A DNA stretch of 64,000 bases from Yoonia ponticola (GCF_014199395.1 NZ_JACIJM010000005.1:62001-126000); one strand, 5' to 3'; numbered from the stretch's first letter, positions 28,637-37,583 are shown. Notes: generated from the sequence alone by a model not told the origin. A program made the numbers and translations.

Positions 28637-29586
28637 TTCGATCGCTGCTTTTGTCCACCTGCCTTGCGGCCCCCGCCTATGCCGGCGAAATCTGGGTGAC
28701 GAACGAAAAAGACGACACCGTGTCCGTCATTTCCACCGAAACGCTAGAGGTCATCGCGACTTACCCGACAGGCGAAAGGCCACGCGGGATCACCTTCTCT
28801 AAGGACTTCAGCGTCGTTTATATCTGCGCCTCTGACAGCGACGCTGTGCAGGTCATGGACCCGAACACGGGTGAGATTTTGCACGACCTGCCATCCGGCG
28901 AAGACCCCGAACAATTTGTGCTGCACCCGAATGACCGGCACCTCTATATCGCCAACGAAGATGACGCGATCACGACGGTCGTGGATACCGAAACCCGTGC
29001 CGTCATCGCGCAAATCGACGTGGGCGTCGAACCCGAAGGCATGGCGGTTTCCCCCGATGGAAAAATCGCGATCACTACGTCCGAAACCACCAATATGGCG
29101 CATTGGATCGACACTGAAACGCAGGAATTATTCGCCAACACTTTGGTCGATAGCCGTCCGCGTCACGCAGAATTTGTCAAAGACGGCGAACAGATGTGGG
29201 TCAGTTCCGAAATCGGCGGATCAATCACCGTTTTTAATACCGCAGACCAAACTGAACTTGGCAAGATCCGATTCGAAGTCCCCGGCGTTCACCAAGATCG
29301 CGTGCAACCCGTCGGTTTTGAATTCACCGATGGCGACACCCATGCTTTCGTGGCACTTGGACCGTCGAATCACGTGGCCGTCGTAAACGCCGATACGCTC
29401 GAAGTCGAAGATTACATCCTCGTCGGCCGCCGTGTGTGGCACATGGCATTCAACGCGGACAAAACGCAGCTGTTCACCACAAATGGGGTGTCCGGCGACG
29501 TGACAGTCATCGACGTCGCATCGCGCGAACCGTTGCAGTCCATCAACGTTGGTCGCTTCCCCTGGGGCGCTGCGTTCCGCCCGTAA
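28633..29586 (+). CDS. Periplasmic YVTN-type beta-propeller protein, PQQ-catabolism associated
   Basis: Exported protein of 317 residues; signal peptide at residues 1-16 (ending AYAG). Repeats of about 42 residues have the form VSVISTETLEVIATYPTGERP and VTVIDVASREPLQSINVG, predicting a seven-bladed propeller of the YVTN type. Members of this family accompany PQQ-dependent alcohol dehydrogenase operons. The ATG overlaps the preceding stop (ATGA). The molecular role is unknown. Confidence 0.88.
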   Translation: MIRSLLLSTCLAAPAYAGEIWVTNEKDDTVSVISTETLEVIATYPTGERPRGITFSKDFSVVYICASDSDAVQVMDPNTGEILHDLPSGEDPEQFVLHPNDRHLYIANEDDAITTVVDTETRAVIAQIDVGVEPEGMAVSPDGKIAITTSETTNMAHWIDTETQELFANTLVDSRPRHAEFVKDGEQMWVSSEIGGSITVFNTADQTELGKIRFEVPGVHQDRVQPVGFEFTDGDTHAFVALGPSNHVAVVNADTLEVEDYILVGRRVWHMAFNADKTQLFTTNGVSGDVTVIDVASREPLQSINVGRFPWGAAFRP

Positions 29587-29594
29587 CTGTCAAC

Positions 29595-29635
29595 GCTGTG
29601 CACGGCTTGTGCACGCGTTGTGCACGCAAATCACA
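29595..29635 (+). repeat. Triple 11-bp repeat element (TGTGCAC) before a small secreted protein gene
   Basis: Three TGTGCAC units start at 29597, 29608 and 29619, an exact 11-bp period, followed by GCAAATCACA. The element ends 22 bp before the next start codon. A near-identical copy in the same orientation relative to its gene lies upstream of lpd at 47823-47861. Each unit contains the palindrome GTGCAC, and 11-bp spacing puts all three on one face of DNA. Confidence 0.6.
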
Positions 29636-29656
29636 TATCGTTTTTGGAGCAAATTC

Positions 29657-30100
29657 ATGAAGAAATCACTAATCGCACTCACGACAATCATGGCGCTCAC
29701 CGCCGCCGCCTACGCGCAAGATGCGACCCCAACTTATGGCGCCGCGGGCGTCTTATCGGGCAATAATAAAGAAGATTTGCCGCCCATCATCCTGTCCTCT
29801 GGCGAACCCATTTCAGCTGCGCCGTGGGTGCTCAAATCGGGCACATATTACGAATTCGAAATCCAAGGGGACGGCTCGCAAGAACTCGCGCTGGTTGGCC
29901 CGGAATTCTTCCACGCAATCTGGATTGACGAGATCGTTGTCGAAGGTTTGGAAATCAGACCTCTTGGCCTTGATAGCATCGAGTTCGACGAGGCGGGTGA
30001 GATGGAAATCGGCTTTGTCGCGATCAAGCCGGGCGCATATTACATGAAAATCCCTGGCACGACTGGTGAAACACAACGTGTTGAAATCAAAATAGAATGA
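29657..30100 (+). CDS. Small secreted protein of the PQQ cluster, function unknown
   Basis: The mature protein follows a signal peptide (residues 1-21, ending AYAQ) in a 147-residue precursor. No family is firmly recognised; the beta-rich pattern (YYEFEIQGDGSQELALVG, then IKPGAYYMKIPG) is compatible with a cupredoxin-like or other small beta-sandwich fold, but copper ligands are not evident. GGAGC precedes the ATG at 29657. The gene is followed by the ABC ATPase with an ATGA overlap, so it is part of the same operon. Confidence 0.7.
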   Translation: MKKSLIALTTIMALTAAAYAQDATPTYGAAGVLSGNNKEDLPPIILSSGEPISAAPWVLKSGTYYEFEIQGDGSQELALVGPEFFHAIWIDEIVVEGLEIRPLGLDSIEFDEAGEMEIGFVAIKPGAYYMKIPGTTGETQRVEIKIE

Positions 30101-30804
30101 ACGGCCTGCGGGTCTCGAACCTCAGCTATCAGTTTGGTGAAAAGACCGCGTTGGACAACGTGGGCTTTTCGCTTGATCAAGGCGATTTTTGTGCCCTTCT
30201 CGGCCCGAATGGCGCTGGTAAATCCACGCTATTTAACCTGCTCACGCGGCTATTCGTAGCGGGGCAGGGGCAGATTAGTATCGCGGGTCATGACCTGCAA
30301 AAAGATCCGCGTGCAGCCCTCGCAACGCTGGGAATCGTGTTCCAACAAACGACGCTTGATCTCGATCTGACGATCCTACAAAATCTGCGCTATTTCGCGG
30401 CATTGCACGGAATTTCTGGTCGGGATCGAAATAGACGCATTGGACGCGTTCTCGACCGGATGCAAATCGCTGATCGTGCCGGTGAAAAGGCGCGTACCTT
30501 GAACGGTGGTCACAAAAGACGCACCGAAATCGCCCGCGCATTACTCCATGATCCCAAGGTGTTACTGCTCGACGAGCCCACTGTCGGCCTCGACGCAGCG
30601 GCGCGTCAGGCGATCACAAACCACGTTCATTCCTTGTCCAGCGACGGTACAACAGTCCTGTGGGCTACTCATCTTGCGGATGAAGTTTGGCCGGATGATC
30701 GGCTGATAATTCTGCATAATTCGCGCGTTCTCGCTGATGGTCGCGCCAAAGATATTTGCGGCGGGGATACCCTTGAAAATCACTTTTTGCGGGTGACTAC
30801 ATGA
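30097..30804 (+). CDS. ABC transporter ATP-binding protein, PQQ-dehydrogenase-associated exporter
   Basis: ATPase of 235 residues with Walker A GPNGAGKST (residues 40-48) and Walker B VLLLDEPTVGLD. The signature loop reads LNGGHKRR instead of LSGGQ-type, with S to N and Q to H changes; this variant may be a subfamily trait. It is probably paired with the next gene (4-bp overlap) as an ABC-2 type exporter. Such pairs accompany PQQ-linked alcohol oxidation; the exported substrate is unknown. Confidence 0.87.
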   Translation: MNGLRVSNLSYQFGEKTALDNVGFSLDQGDFCALLGPNGAGKSTLFNLLTRLFVAGQGQISIAGHDLQKDPRAALATLGIVFQQTTLDLDLTILQNLRYFAALHGISGRDRNRRIGRVLDRMQIADRAGEKARTLNGGHKRRTEIARALLHDPKVLLLDEPTVGLDAAARQAITNHVHSLSSDGTTVLWATHLADEVWPDDRLIILHNSRVLADGRAKDICGGDTLENHFLRVTT

Positions 30805-31592
30805 CGCCGTATCTCACTGTTCTTGTTGCGATAATCACACGCGAGGCGCTGCGGTTCGTCCATCAACGCGAACGATTCATCGCGGCGCTTGTGCGCCCGC
30901 TTGTGTGGTTACTCGTATTCGCGGCAGGTTTTCGAGCCGCATTAGGCTTGAGCATCATCGCCCCATACAAAACCTATATCACTTACGAGACCTATATTGT
31001 CCCAGGATTGTGCGGAATGATCATGCTTTTCAATGGGATGCAGTCTTCCCTTAGCCTCGTCTATGACCGCGAAATGGGGTCGATGAAGTTGCTATTAACC
31101 AGCCCATTACCACGTTGGTGGCTATTGATTTGCAAGCTTTTGGGGGCGACGGCTATTTCCATCCTGCAAGTTTACGCGTTCTTAATCATTGCAGCGTTAT
31201 TTGGGATCAAAATGCCAGTGGCAGGCTATGTCACGGTTTTCCCAGCGTTGATCGTTGCTGGCGTCATGTTAGGCGCGTTGGGATTGCTACTATCAAGCTT
31301 TATCAAACAGTTAGAAAACTTCGCAGGGGTAATGAACTTTGTCATCTTCCCAATGTTTTTCATGTCGTCCGCTCTTTACCCACTGTGGAAAATGGCGGAA
31401 TCTTCAGAACTTCTTTACACAATTTGTGCTATCAACCCGTTCACACATGCAATCGAACTGATCCGCTTCGCGCTTTACCTAGAATTCAATGGAATGGCAC
31501 TGGTTTGGACCGTGCTCGCGGGGGTAGTATTCACGGTGGCTGCACTCTGGGGCTATAATCCTGCACGGTCGGGAATACGTCGCAAGGGCTGA
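30801..31592 (+). CDS. ABC-2 type permease, PQQ-dehydrogenase-associated exporter
   Basis: Inner-membrane protein of 263 residues with about six hydrophobic helices and the ABC-2 family motif FPMFFMSSALYPLWKM in the second half. It overlaps the ATPase gene by 4 bp, so the two make a heteromeric exporter. It is the last gene of the plus-strand operon that starts at 27470. The role is inferred from family context only. Confidence 0.87.
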   Translation: MTPYLTVLVAIITREALRFVHQRERFIAALVRPLVWLLVFAAGFRAALGLSIIAPYKTYITYETYIVPGLCGMIMLFNGMQSSLSLVYDREMGSMKLLLTSPLPRWWLLICKLLGATAISILQVYAFLIIAALFGIKMPVAGYVTVFPALIVAGVMLGALGLLLSSFIKQLENFAGVMNFVIFPMFFMSSALYPLWKMAESSELLYTICAINPFTHAIELIRFALYLEFNGMALVWTVLAGVVFTVAALWGYNPARSGIRRKG

Positions 31593-31642
31593 CCCTTTCT
31601 ATGACCATAGGAGGAGTGAATTCGTGGTGAGTATCTGCTAAT

Positions 31643-32188
31643 ATGTTCACTATGAAACATCTTATTTTACCGTTTATTTTCATCGCCTCCCCTGCGTTTT
31701 CTGAGGAATCAGAAGACCTTGGCACGTTGAACCCTGATGAAATGACATGGCAGAAATTCGTGCAAGACGCCGAAAATGGCGATACTGGCATGGTGGTTTG
31801 TTCGATGGGCTATGCGCTGACGAAATCCGGCGACCACGATGCCGCGCGGACGCTGTTCCAAAACTGTGCTGAGGATGGTTACACGGCTGCAATGACGTGG
31901 ATGAGCCAGCTGGATAACAACGGTTTGGGTGGCGACTATGACCCTGACGCTGCCGCTGAATGGGATCGTCGGGCGGCTGAATTGGGCGATCCGGTCGGTA
32001 AATTTAACTATGGAATCAACCTGATGCGCGGACATGGTGTCGCGCAAGACGAAGCGTTGGGGCGGCAATTTGTTGACGATGCTGCCGACGCGGGTTTGCC
32101 AATTGCACAGCGGTTGGCGGGTGCGGACTATGACCTCGACGAGGTCACGCCAGATGCGGATAACTGGAAATACGCACCTTTATTCTAG
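31643..32188 (+). CDS. Sel1-repeat secreted protein
   Basis: Exported protein of 181 residues: signal peptide at about residues 4-20, ending AFSEE, then two or three Sel1-like helical repeats (AAEWDRRAAELGDPVGKFNYG, then RQFVDDAADAGLPIAQRLAG in its second half). Sel1 repeats usually mediate protein contacts. Start is ATG 31643 or the in-frame ATG at 31652; no strong ribosome site picks one. It lies 50 bp after the exporter permease and may share its transcript. Its stop overlaps that of the convergent ATPase gene (CTAG). Confidence 0.75.
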   Translation: MFTMKHLILPFIFIASPAFSEESEDLGTLNPDEMTWQKFVQDAENGDTGMVVCSMGYALTKSGDHDAARTLFQNCAEDGYTAAMTWMSQLDNNGLGGDYDPDAAAEWDRRAAELGDPVGKFNYGINLMRGHGVAQDEALGRQFVDDAADAGLPIAQRLAGADYDLDEVTPDADNWKYAPLF

Positions 32189-32811
32189 GCGATTTTTGCT
32201 GGCGATCCGGACAATGCAACCACGCGGTCCGCCAGTGCGTGTGCCTCTTGCGCGATGTGGGTCACAAGTATCGTGGCCACGTCATAGCTGTCGCGCAACT
32301 GGCGAAACAGGTCCATCATTTCGGCTATCAATGATGGGTCGAGGGACACAAATGGCTCGTCCATAAGCAACAAAGCGGGGCGCGCTGCAAATGCTCTGGC
32401 AAGTGATAGGCGGCGCTGTTGACCAAGCGATAGCTTGAGCGGATAGTCATCACCGCGCCCTTGTAGGCCCACCTCTGTTAACGCATTTTCTGCGGCTTTC
32501 TGGTTAACGCCTGTTGTGATGGTGATGTTGTCACGGACACTGCGCCACGGCAGCAGGGTTGGTTCCTGAAACACCATCGCGACTTTGCCGTTTACGCTGC
32601 AGGTGCCGTCAAAACCATTTTCCAGCCCGGCAATCACGCGCAACAGCGATGACTTGCCGATCCCCGACGGCCCGACGAGTGCAAGCGTTTCGCCCCGCGC
32701 CACTGACAAGTCAATTTGCCCAAGGACTTGTGTCTTACCATAAAACAGGGATTGAAGGTGCAAAGATAGGACGGATAACTCCGCCCTATCAATGGCTTGC
32801 GTGATAATCAT
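32185..32811 (-). CDS. ABC transporter ATP-binding protein, SsuB/TauB-like
   Basis: Importer ATPase of 208 residues with Walker A GPSGIGKSS near residue 42, the signature LSLGQQRR, Walker B LLLMDEPFVSLD and the switch histidine in LVTHIAQEA. It is somewhat shorter than the usual SsuB (about 250). It overlaps the binding-protein gene by one base. No permease gene follows; a permease of the matching family is at 21939-22697. Confidence 0.88.
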   Translation of the reverse strand: MIITQAIDRAELSVLSLHLQSLFYGKTQVLGQIDLSVARGETLALVGPSGIGKSSLLRVIAGLENGFDGTCSVNGKVAMVFQEPTLLPWRSVRDNITITTGVNQKAAENALTEVGLQGRGDDYPLKLSLGQQRRLSLARAFAARPALLLMDEPFVSLDPSLIAEMMDLFRQLRDSYDVATILVTHIAQEAHALADRVVALSGSPAKIA

Positions 32812-33782
32812 TAGCTACCGCTTTGCACGAACGTACCAGCGGGCAGTTCACTTGCGTCGCCAAGTAGTTCTGCGCCGCCGAGATCATACATCAATGTCAG
32901 CATCCGGCTTGCCGCGTCTTCGTCGATTGGTCCCGGCGCAGGGATGCCTGCTCGAAATCCGGCCACCAATGCGGCAAATTGCGCATCGTCGTTGGCATTC
33001 ATGTTCTCGCGTAGGCGGTCCCATTCGGCGTCGTCTGTGGTTAACAGGTCTTTCGCGGCACGCGACGCGGCAGTCAGTCCGTTAACCAAATCGGGGTGAT
33101 CGCGCAGCATTTCGCCATGTACAACGTAGCCCAGCAGGGGCGTCTCTGGATCAAGGCCAAGGTCGATCGCTGCGTCTTCGACGCTGACCAAAGTCCGCAT
33201 CCCGCCGGCTTCCATTTTTGCACCGAAGTGCCAGAAATTGATCGCCGCATCCAACTCGCCGCTCATCGACGCGCCAAAGATCAGCGGCGGTGCACCGAAA
33301 ACCTGTTCGGTGTCATCGGCGAGGTTCATATCGTGGTTTTTCTCGGCGTATGCTTGCAAAATTAACCAACTCTTATCCAATGGTCCGCCTGCAATGCCGA
33401 CCTTTAAACCTGCGAGGTCGCTCAGGTTTTGCGCGGTGCTATCGCCAGGCACCATGATGCCGCCGACGGCCTTGGAATAGGGGATGAAAACAAAGTCTTT
33501 GCCCGCCGCGCGTTGCCGCGCAACCCAAAGCCAATCGGACACGATCACATCGGTTTCGCCCGCTTGAAATGCGATCTGCGCCGCTGCACTTCCGGCGACG
33601 CCGTCCACCTCTAGGTTGAAACCGTTGGCCGTATCAAAGCCGTGATGCTTGATCGTGTTCATCTCCCAATTCACGGTGCCGAATTTCAGAACGGCGGCCC
33701 GAATTGTCGGGGTTTCAGCCCATGTTGCGGTCGCGAAACAGGCGGCGACAACCGCGCCGCTGATTGCTTTCATGAATGTCAT
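32811..33782 (-). CDS. ABC transporter substrate-binding protein, NMT1/SsuA-like
   Basis: Periplasmic binding protein of 323 residues with a signal peptide (residues 1-22, ending TWAE). The pattern resembles the nitrate/sulfonate/taurine class (IAFQAGETDVIVSDWLWVARQ, GLKVGIAGGPLDKSW). GGGAGAG precedes the ATG at 33782. In many xox clusters a binding protein of this class is next to xoxF; here it is divergent from xoxF, 221 bp away. The ligand is unknown; candidates include a PQQ or lanthanophore-linked compound, but the sequence does not say. Confidence 0.85.
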   Translation of the reverse strand: MTFMKAISGAVVAACFATATWAETPTIRAAVLKFGTVNWEMNTIKHHGFDTANGFNLEVDGVAGSAAAQIAFQAGETDVIVSDWLWVARQRAAGKDFVFIPYSKAVGGIMVPGDSTAQNLSDLAGLKVGIAGGPLDKSWLILQAYAEKNHDMNLADDTEQVFGAPPLIFGASMSGELDAAINFWHFGAKMEAGGMRTLVSVEDAAIDLGLDPETPLLGYVVHGEMLRDHPDLVNGLTAASRAAKDLLTTDDAEWDRLRENMNANDDAQFAALVAGFRAGIPAPGPIDEDAASRMLTLMYDLGGAELLGDASELPAGTFVQSGS

Positions 33783-33885
33783 TGCTCTCTCCCTGATTGG
33801 CGTCAGCCTAGCGATTTGTACGTGTGCGGGAATACGACCAAAGGCGGGGTAGGGTGCGAAAATCTAACACGTCAAGGTTGAAAGG

Positions 33886-33895
33886 GTCGTACGAC
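33886..33895 (+). promoter_or_regulatory. Palindrome GTCGTACGAC in the xoxF upstream region
   Basis: Perfect 10-bp palindrome in the 221-bp divergent region before xoxF (ATG at 34004), with a related half-site TACGAC at 33834. It could be an operator for a LuxR-type response regulator such as those that control methanol genes; this is only inference. Confidence 0.3.
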
Positions 33896-34003
33896 GAAGG
33901 GCCTATATCTTTGAAACGACCATCTCGCGAATACTGCCCGTGGATCAGTTTGCGACGGGTCGCGGCTGAGATCGAATTGGAATGGCAAAGGGAGGAGCCG
34001 AAG

Positions 34004-35770
34004 ATGAAGAGGTTCGTAATCGCCGTCACCGCAGCGCTTGTGACAGCAAGTTTCGCACAGGCGCAAGTGACCGAAGAAATGCTGCTGAATGACGCCGCAT
34101 CCACCGAGGATGTGCTGACAAACGGCATGGGGCGCGACCTACAAAGGCACTCTCCGCTTGAGATTTTAAACAGAGATAACGTCGCTAACCTTGTTCCAGC
34201 GTGGGCTTTTTCGCTGGGTGGTGAAAAGCAGCGCGGGCAAGAAACGCAGCCGATTATTTACGATGGCGTGATGTATATCACGGGGTCATATAGCCGGATG
34301 TATGCGATTGATGTGATGACTGGCAAAGAGCTGTGGCAGTACGACGCCCGCCTGCCTGAAGGCATTCTGCCATGCTGTGATGTGGTGAACCGTGGGGCCG
34401 CGATTTACGGCGATAACGTCTATTTCGGCACACTTGATGCGCGAATCGTCGCGTTAAACCGGATGACGGGCGACGTCGTCTGGAACAAGAAAATCGACGA
34501 TTATAAGGCGGGCTATAGCTACACTGCTGCGCCGCTGATCGTGGACGGTTTGGTGATTACCGGCAACTCTGGCGGTGAATTCGGCATCGTTGGTCGGGTT
34601 CAGGCGCGTGACGCGGAAACCGGTGATCTGGTTTGGGATCGCCCTGTGATCGAGGGTCACATGGGCATGCTGAACGGCGAAGAAAGCACGATGACCGGCA
34701 CACTAAACGAGACGTGGCCGGGTGATATGTGGAAGACGGGCGGCGGTGCGACGTGGCTTGGCGGGTCTTATGATGCGGACACCGATACGCTTGTGTTTGG
34801 CACTGGCAACCCTGCGCCATGGAACAGCCATCTGCGCAATGCTGGCACGCCAACCGAAGGTAACGCAGGTGACAATCTGTATGCCGCGTCCCGTCTCGGG
34901 ATTGATCCGGCGACTGGCGAGATCAAATGGCATTTCCAGACAACACCACGCGAAGGCTGGGATTATGACGGCGTCAACGAAGTTGTGTCTTACACCGACC
35001 GCGAAGGCAACGCACGCTATGCGACGGCTGACCGGAACGGATTCTTCTACGTATTGAACCGCGAAGATGGTGCATTTGTATCGGCGGCCCCATTCGTGAA
35101 AGATATCACATGGGCCGACGGGATCGACGAAAACGGCCGTCCGATCTTTAACGAAGACAACCGTCCGGGCAATCCGGCTGATGCCGCTGATGGCAACCGC
35201 GGCGATGTCGTGTTCTCGTCCCCGGGTTTCTTGGGTGGCAAGAACTGGATGCCAATGGCGCATTCGCCTGCAACGGGCCTGTTCTACGTGCCGTCCAACG
35301 AATGGGGCATGGATATCTGGAACGAGCCGATCACTTATAAGCAGGGCGCGGCCTATCTTGGCTCTGGTTTCACGATCAAGCCGAATTACGAAGACCACAT
35401 CGGATCACTCAAGGCGATGGACCCCGATACAGGCGAAGTTGTGTGGGAATACCAGAACCCAGCGCCACTGTGGGGCGGCGTGATGACGACGGCTGGTGGT
35501 CTCGTGTTCACAGGCACACCAGAGGGCGAATTCATCGCGTTTGATGACACCACTGGCGAGCAGCTTTGGTCATTCCAGACAGGGTCCGGCATCGTTGGAC
35601 AGCCCGTCACGTGGGAACAGGACGGCACGCAGTATGTGACCGTGATTTCCGGCTGGGGTGGCGCTGTGCCGCTTTGGGGTGGTGAGGTCGCACAGACTGT
35701 GAACTACCTGAACCAAGGTGGCCTGCTGTGGACGTTCCGTCTGCCTGAGCAATACGCGTCTGCTAACTAA
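34004..35770 (+). CDS. xoxF: XoxF, lanthanide-type PQQ-dependent methanol dehydrogenase
   Basis: Periplasmic quinoprotein of 588 residues with a signal peptide (residues 1-21, ending AQAQ). It has the vicinal disulfide Cys pair C124-C125 (PCCDVV) that packs on PQQ, the tryptophan-docking propeller motifs (for example [15 protein letters not shown]), and the catalytic motif GWDYDGVNE with D320 and the extra D322. The second aspartate marks lanthanide-binding enzymes; the calcium-type MxaF lacks it. It oxidises methanol (and often other short alcohols) and passes electrons to XoxG. AGGAG lies 7 bp before the ATG at 34004; upstream in-frame codons lack a signal peptide. Confidence 0.96.
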   Translation: MKRFVIAVTAALVTASFAQAQVTEEMLLNDAASTEDVLTNGMGRDLQRHSPLEILNRDNVANLVPAWAFSLGGEKQRGQETQPIIYDGVMYITGSYSRMYAIDVMTGKELWQYDARLPEGILPCCDVVNRGAAIYGDNVYFGTLDARIVALNRMTGDVVWNKKIDDYKAGYSYTAAPLIVDGLVITGNSGGEFGIVGRVQARDAETGDLVWDRPVIEGHMGMLNGEESTMTGTLNETWPGDMWKTGGGATWLGGSYDADTDTLVFGTGNPAPWNSHLRNAGTPTEGNAGDNLYAASRLGIDPATGEIKWHFQTTPREGWDYDGVNEVVSYTDREGNARYATADRNGFFYVLNREDGAFVSAAPFVKDITWADGIDENGRPIFNEDNRPGNPADAADGNRGDVVFSSPGFLGGKNWMPMAHSPATGLFYVPSNEWGMDIWNEPITYKQGAAYLGSGFTIKPNYEDHIGSLKAMDPDTGEVVWEYQNPAPLWGGVMTTAGGLVFTGTPEGEFIAFDDTTGEQLWSFQTGSGIVGQPVTWEQDGTQYVTVISGWGGAVPLWGGEVAQTVNYLNQGGLLWTFRLPEQYASAN

Positions 35771-35794
35771 CCTCCCGGTTGATAGACGCTACTA

Positions 35795-35827
35795 TAGGCG
35801 CATCCTTTGTGGTGCGCCTATTTTTTT
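35795..35827 (+). terminator. Rho-independent terminator of xoxF
   Basis: TAGGCGCA (35795-35802) pairs perfectly with TGCGCCTA (35813-35820) around a 10-base loop and is followed by seven T. It starts 25 bp after the xoxF stop. The T tract lies inside the end of the convergent YdcZ-like gene. Confidence 0.9.
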
Positions 35828-36285
35828 GGAACGATGGTGGTGCCGGGGATTGTTGTTTTCGGCTTTGCACCTGACCGCGACACCATCATGCCGGCGAGGA
35901 TCAAGGCGACACCAGCGATCCGTGCGGTTGTATTGCCAGCCATGCCAAGCGCCATATCGACGATCACGCCAGAAATCATCTGACCTGCGATAATCAGCAT
36001 CGCGGTTTGTGCCGCGCCGATTTTCAGAATTGCCCAGCTTGATGCCGCGATAAAGATGAACCCGATAGGCCCGCCAAGGTATGCCCACCATGGCGCGCCC
36101 CACGGATCGCCAGCGAACAATCCGCCGATAGCGATGCCGACGACGGTCAAGAACGCGAACCCAACAACGTGGTTCCAGAAGGATGAATGCAGGGCCGAGG
36201 TGAACATCGACAGGCTGCCATTCAATTGGCGGCTCAGTGACACCAGTACCCCTGCCAGAACGGCTAATGCGGCATATCCCAACAT
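35818..36285 (-). CDS. YdcZ-family (DUF606) small membrane transporter subunit, copy 1
   Basis: Inner-membrane protein of 155 residues with about five hydrophobic segments, similar to the YdcZ/DUF606 branch of drug/metabolite transporters. WWAYLGGPIGFIFIAASSWAI and AGQMISGVIVD match the family. Such half-size proteins pair to form a transporter. It starts directly after the stop of the second copy (TAGATG), so both are cotranslated. The substrate is unknown. Its stop codon falls in the xoxF terminator. Confidence 0.85.
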   Translation of the reverse strand: MLGYAALAVLAGVLVSLSRQLNGSLSMFTSALHSSFWNHVVGFAFLTVVGIAIGGLFAGDPWGAPWWAYLGGPIGFIFIAASSWAILKIGAAQTAMLIIAGQMISGVIVDMALGMAGNTTARIAGVALILAGMMVSRSGAKPKTTIPGTTIVPKK

Positions 36286-36750
36286 CTATGCGCCTCCGAA
36301 AAAGATCAGGACGATGGACCCGGACAGGATCAACGCCAATGCGATCATATCGCGCGCAGTCGGGTCGCGTTGTGGCAAGCCCATCATGCCCCATTTATCC
36401 GCGACCAAGCTGAACACCATCTGACCTGCAAGGCCCAAGGCAATCGTGCCGGAAATCGCGAGTGCAGAGTTCATCGTGGCCGAGGTTAGCATCACGGTAA
36501 AGGCGCCTGATATGCCGCCCAGATACGCCCACCACGGGATTTTCGCCTCTGGCTTGGCGATCTTGGGGCGGAACACCAGCAACACGGCAATCGCGAGGAT
36601 TGATCCGGTGATATGTGGCACCCAAGAGGCGAATAGCAGCGACCCTGTCACGGCTAAGGTCCCGTTGAACCACACCATCAAGGTCAGCAAGCCGCCGGTG
36701 ACAAAAGCGCCAATAAAATCGAGCAATCGAGGGGGGGATATATCTGACAT
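36286..36750 (-). CDS. YdcZ-family (DUF606) small membrane transporter subunit, copy 2
   Basis: Paralogue of the next gene downstream, 154 residues from the ATG at 36750, with about five hydrophobic segments and the shared motif PWWAYLGGISGAFTVML. Two adjacent copies suggest a heterodimer. The ribosome site is weak, and an upstream in-frame TTG would add 12 residues of atypical sequence. Confidence 0.82.
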   Translation of the reverse strand: MSDISPPRLLDFIGAFVTGGLLTLMVWFNGTLAVTGSLLFASWVPHITGSILAIAVLLVFRPKIAKPEAKIPWWAYLGGISGAFTVMLTSATMNSALAISGTIALGLAGQMVFSLVADKWGMMGLPQRDPTARDMIALALILSGSIVLIFFGGA

Positions 36751-36793
36751 GGCGCAACATCTGCCCCTAATTTCCAAGCGGCGCAAGTAGGCG

Positions 36794-36821
36794 TTGACTC
36801 TGCTCTAGGCCCGCTTATAAG
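36794..36821 (+). promoter_or_regulatory. Predicted sigma-70 promoter of rpsD
   Basis: TTGACT (36794-36799) and TATAAG (36816-36821) are 16 bp apart, a good housekeeping promoter. The leader to the ATG at 36941 would be about 110 nt and contains short GC-rich hairpins, which could hold S4 feedback control as in other bacteria. Confidence 0.65.
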
Positions 36822-36940
36822 CCGCCATTCATTGGTGTTGGTGGACCTAGCAATAGGAACCCTGTCATTCCGGCGAAATCCGGGAAAAGGACAACGCCCT
36901 TCATGCCCTTCGGGGCGACTACAACGAAGGAGATCAGCGT

Positions 36941-37561
36941 ATGACTAAACGTACCGCTGCCAAATACAAAATTGATCGCCGCATGGGCGAAAACATCTGG
37001 GGTCGTCCTAAGTCCCCAGTAAATCGCCGCGAATACGGCCCAGGCCAGCACGGTCAGCGCCGTAAAGGTAAATTGTCCGACTTCGGTATCCAGCTGCGCG
37101 CTAAGCAAAAGCTGAAAGGTTACTACGGGGACCTGACCGAGAAGCAATTCCGTCGCATCTACGCCGAAGCTGAGCGCGTAAAAGGCGATACAGGCGAAAA
37201 CTTGATTGGTTTGCTTGAGCGTCGTTTGGATGCGGTTGTTTACCGTGCCAAGTTCGTTCCAACAATCTTTGCTGCGCGTCAGTTCGTGAACCACGGCCAC
37301 GTGACTGTGAACGGCAAGAAAGTGAACATCGCTTCTTACCGTGTGTCCGAAGGCGACGTGATCGAAGTGCGTCAGAAGTCCAAGCAGCTGGAAATCGTTC
37401 TCGTGGCGTCCCAATTGCCAGAGCGCGACGTGCCTGACTACATGGCCGTTGACCACAGCAAAATGACTTGTGAATTCACACGCGCACCAGGTCTTGGCGA
37501 TGTGCCATACCCAGTGACGATGGAACCAAACCTCGTGGTCGAATTCTACGCGAAGAACTAA
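36941..37561 (+). CDS. rpsD: 30S ribosomal protein S4
   Basis: Primary 16S rRNA-binding protein of the small subunit, 206 residues, the usual length. It has the N-terminal S4 domain and the S4 RNA-binding motif [13 protein letters not shown] followed by [23 protein letters not shown] lies just before the ATG. In this lineage rpsD is often separate from the main ribosomal operons, as here. A rho-independent terminator follows. Confidence 0.99.
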   Translation: MTKRTAAKYKIDRRMGENIWGRPKSPVNRREYGPGQHGQRRKGKLSDFGIQLRAKQKLKGYYGDLTEKQFRRIYAEAERVKGDTGENLIGLLERRLDAVVYRAKFVPTIFAARQFVNHGHVTVNGKKVNIASYRVSEGDVIEVRQKSKQLEIVLVASQLPERDVPDYMAVDHSKMTCEFTRAPGLGDVPYPVTMEPNLVVEFYAKN

Positions 37562-37583
37562 TCGTTCTTCAGATGATTTATGG

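Noticed and set aside
31601-31640. Strong AGGAGGAG sequence with short frames (ATG at 31601 or GTG at 31624) before the Sel1 gene
   Set aside because: The frames following it stop within 6-10 codons, and it is not in frame with the Sel1 protein; I left it out as a gene.
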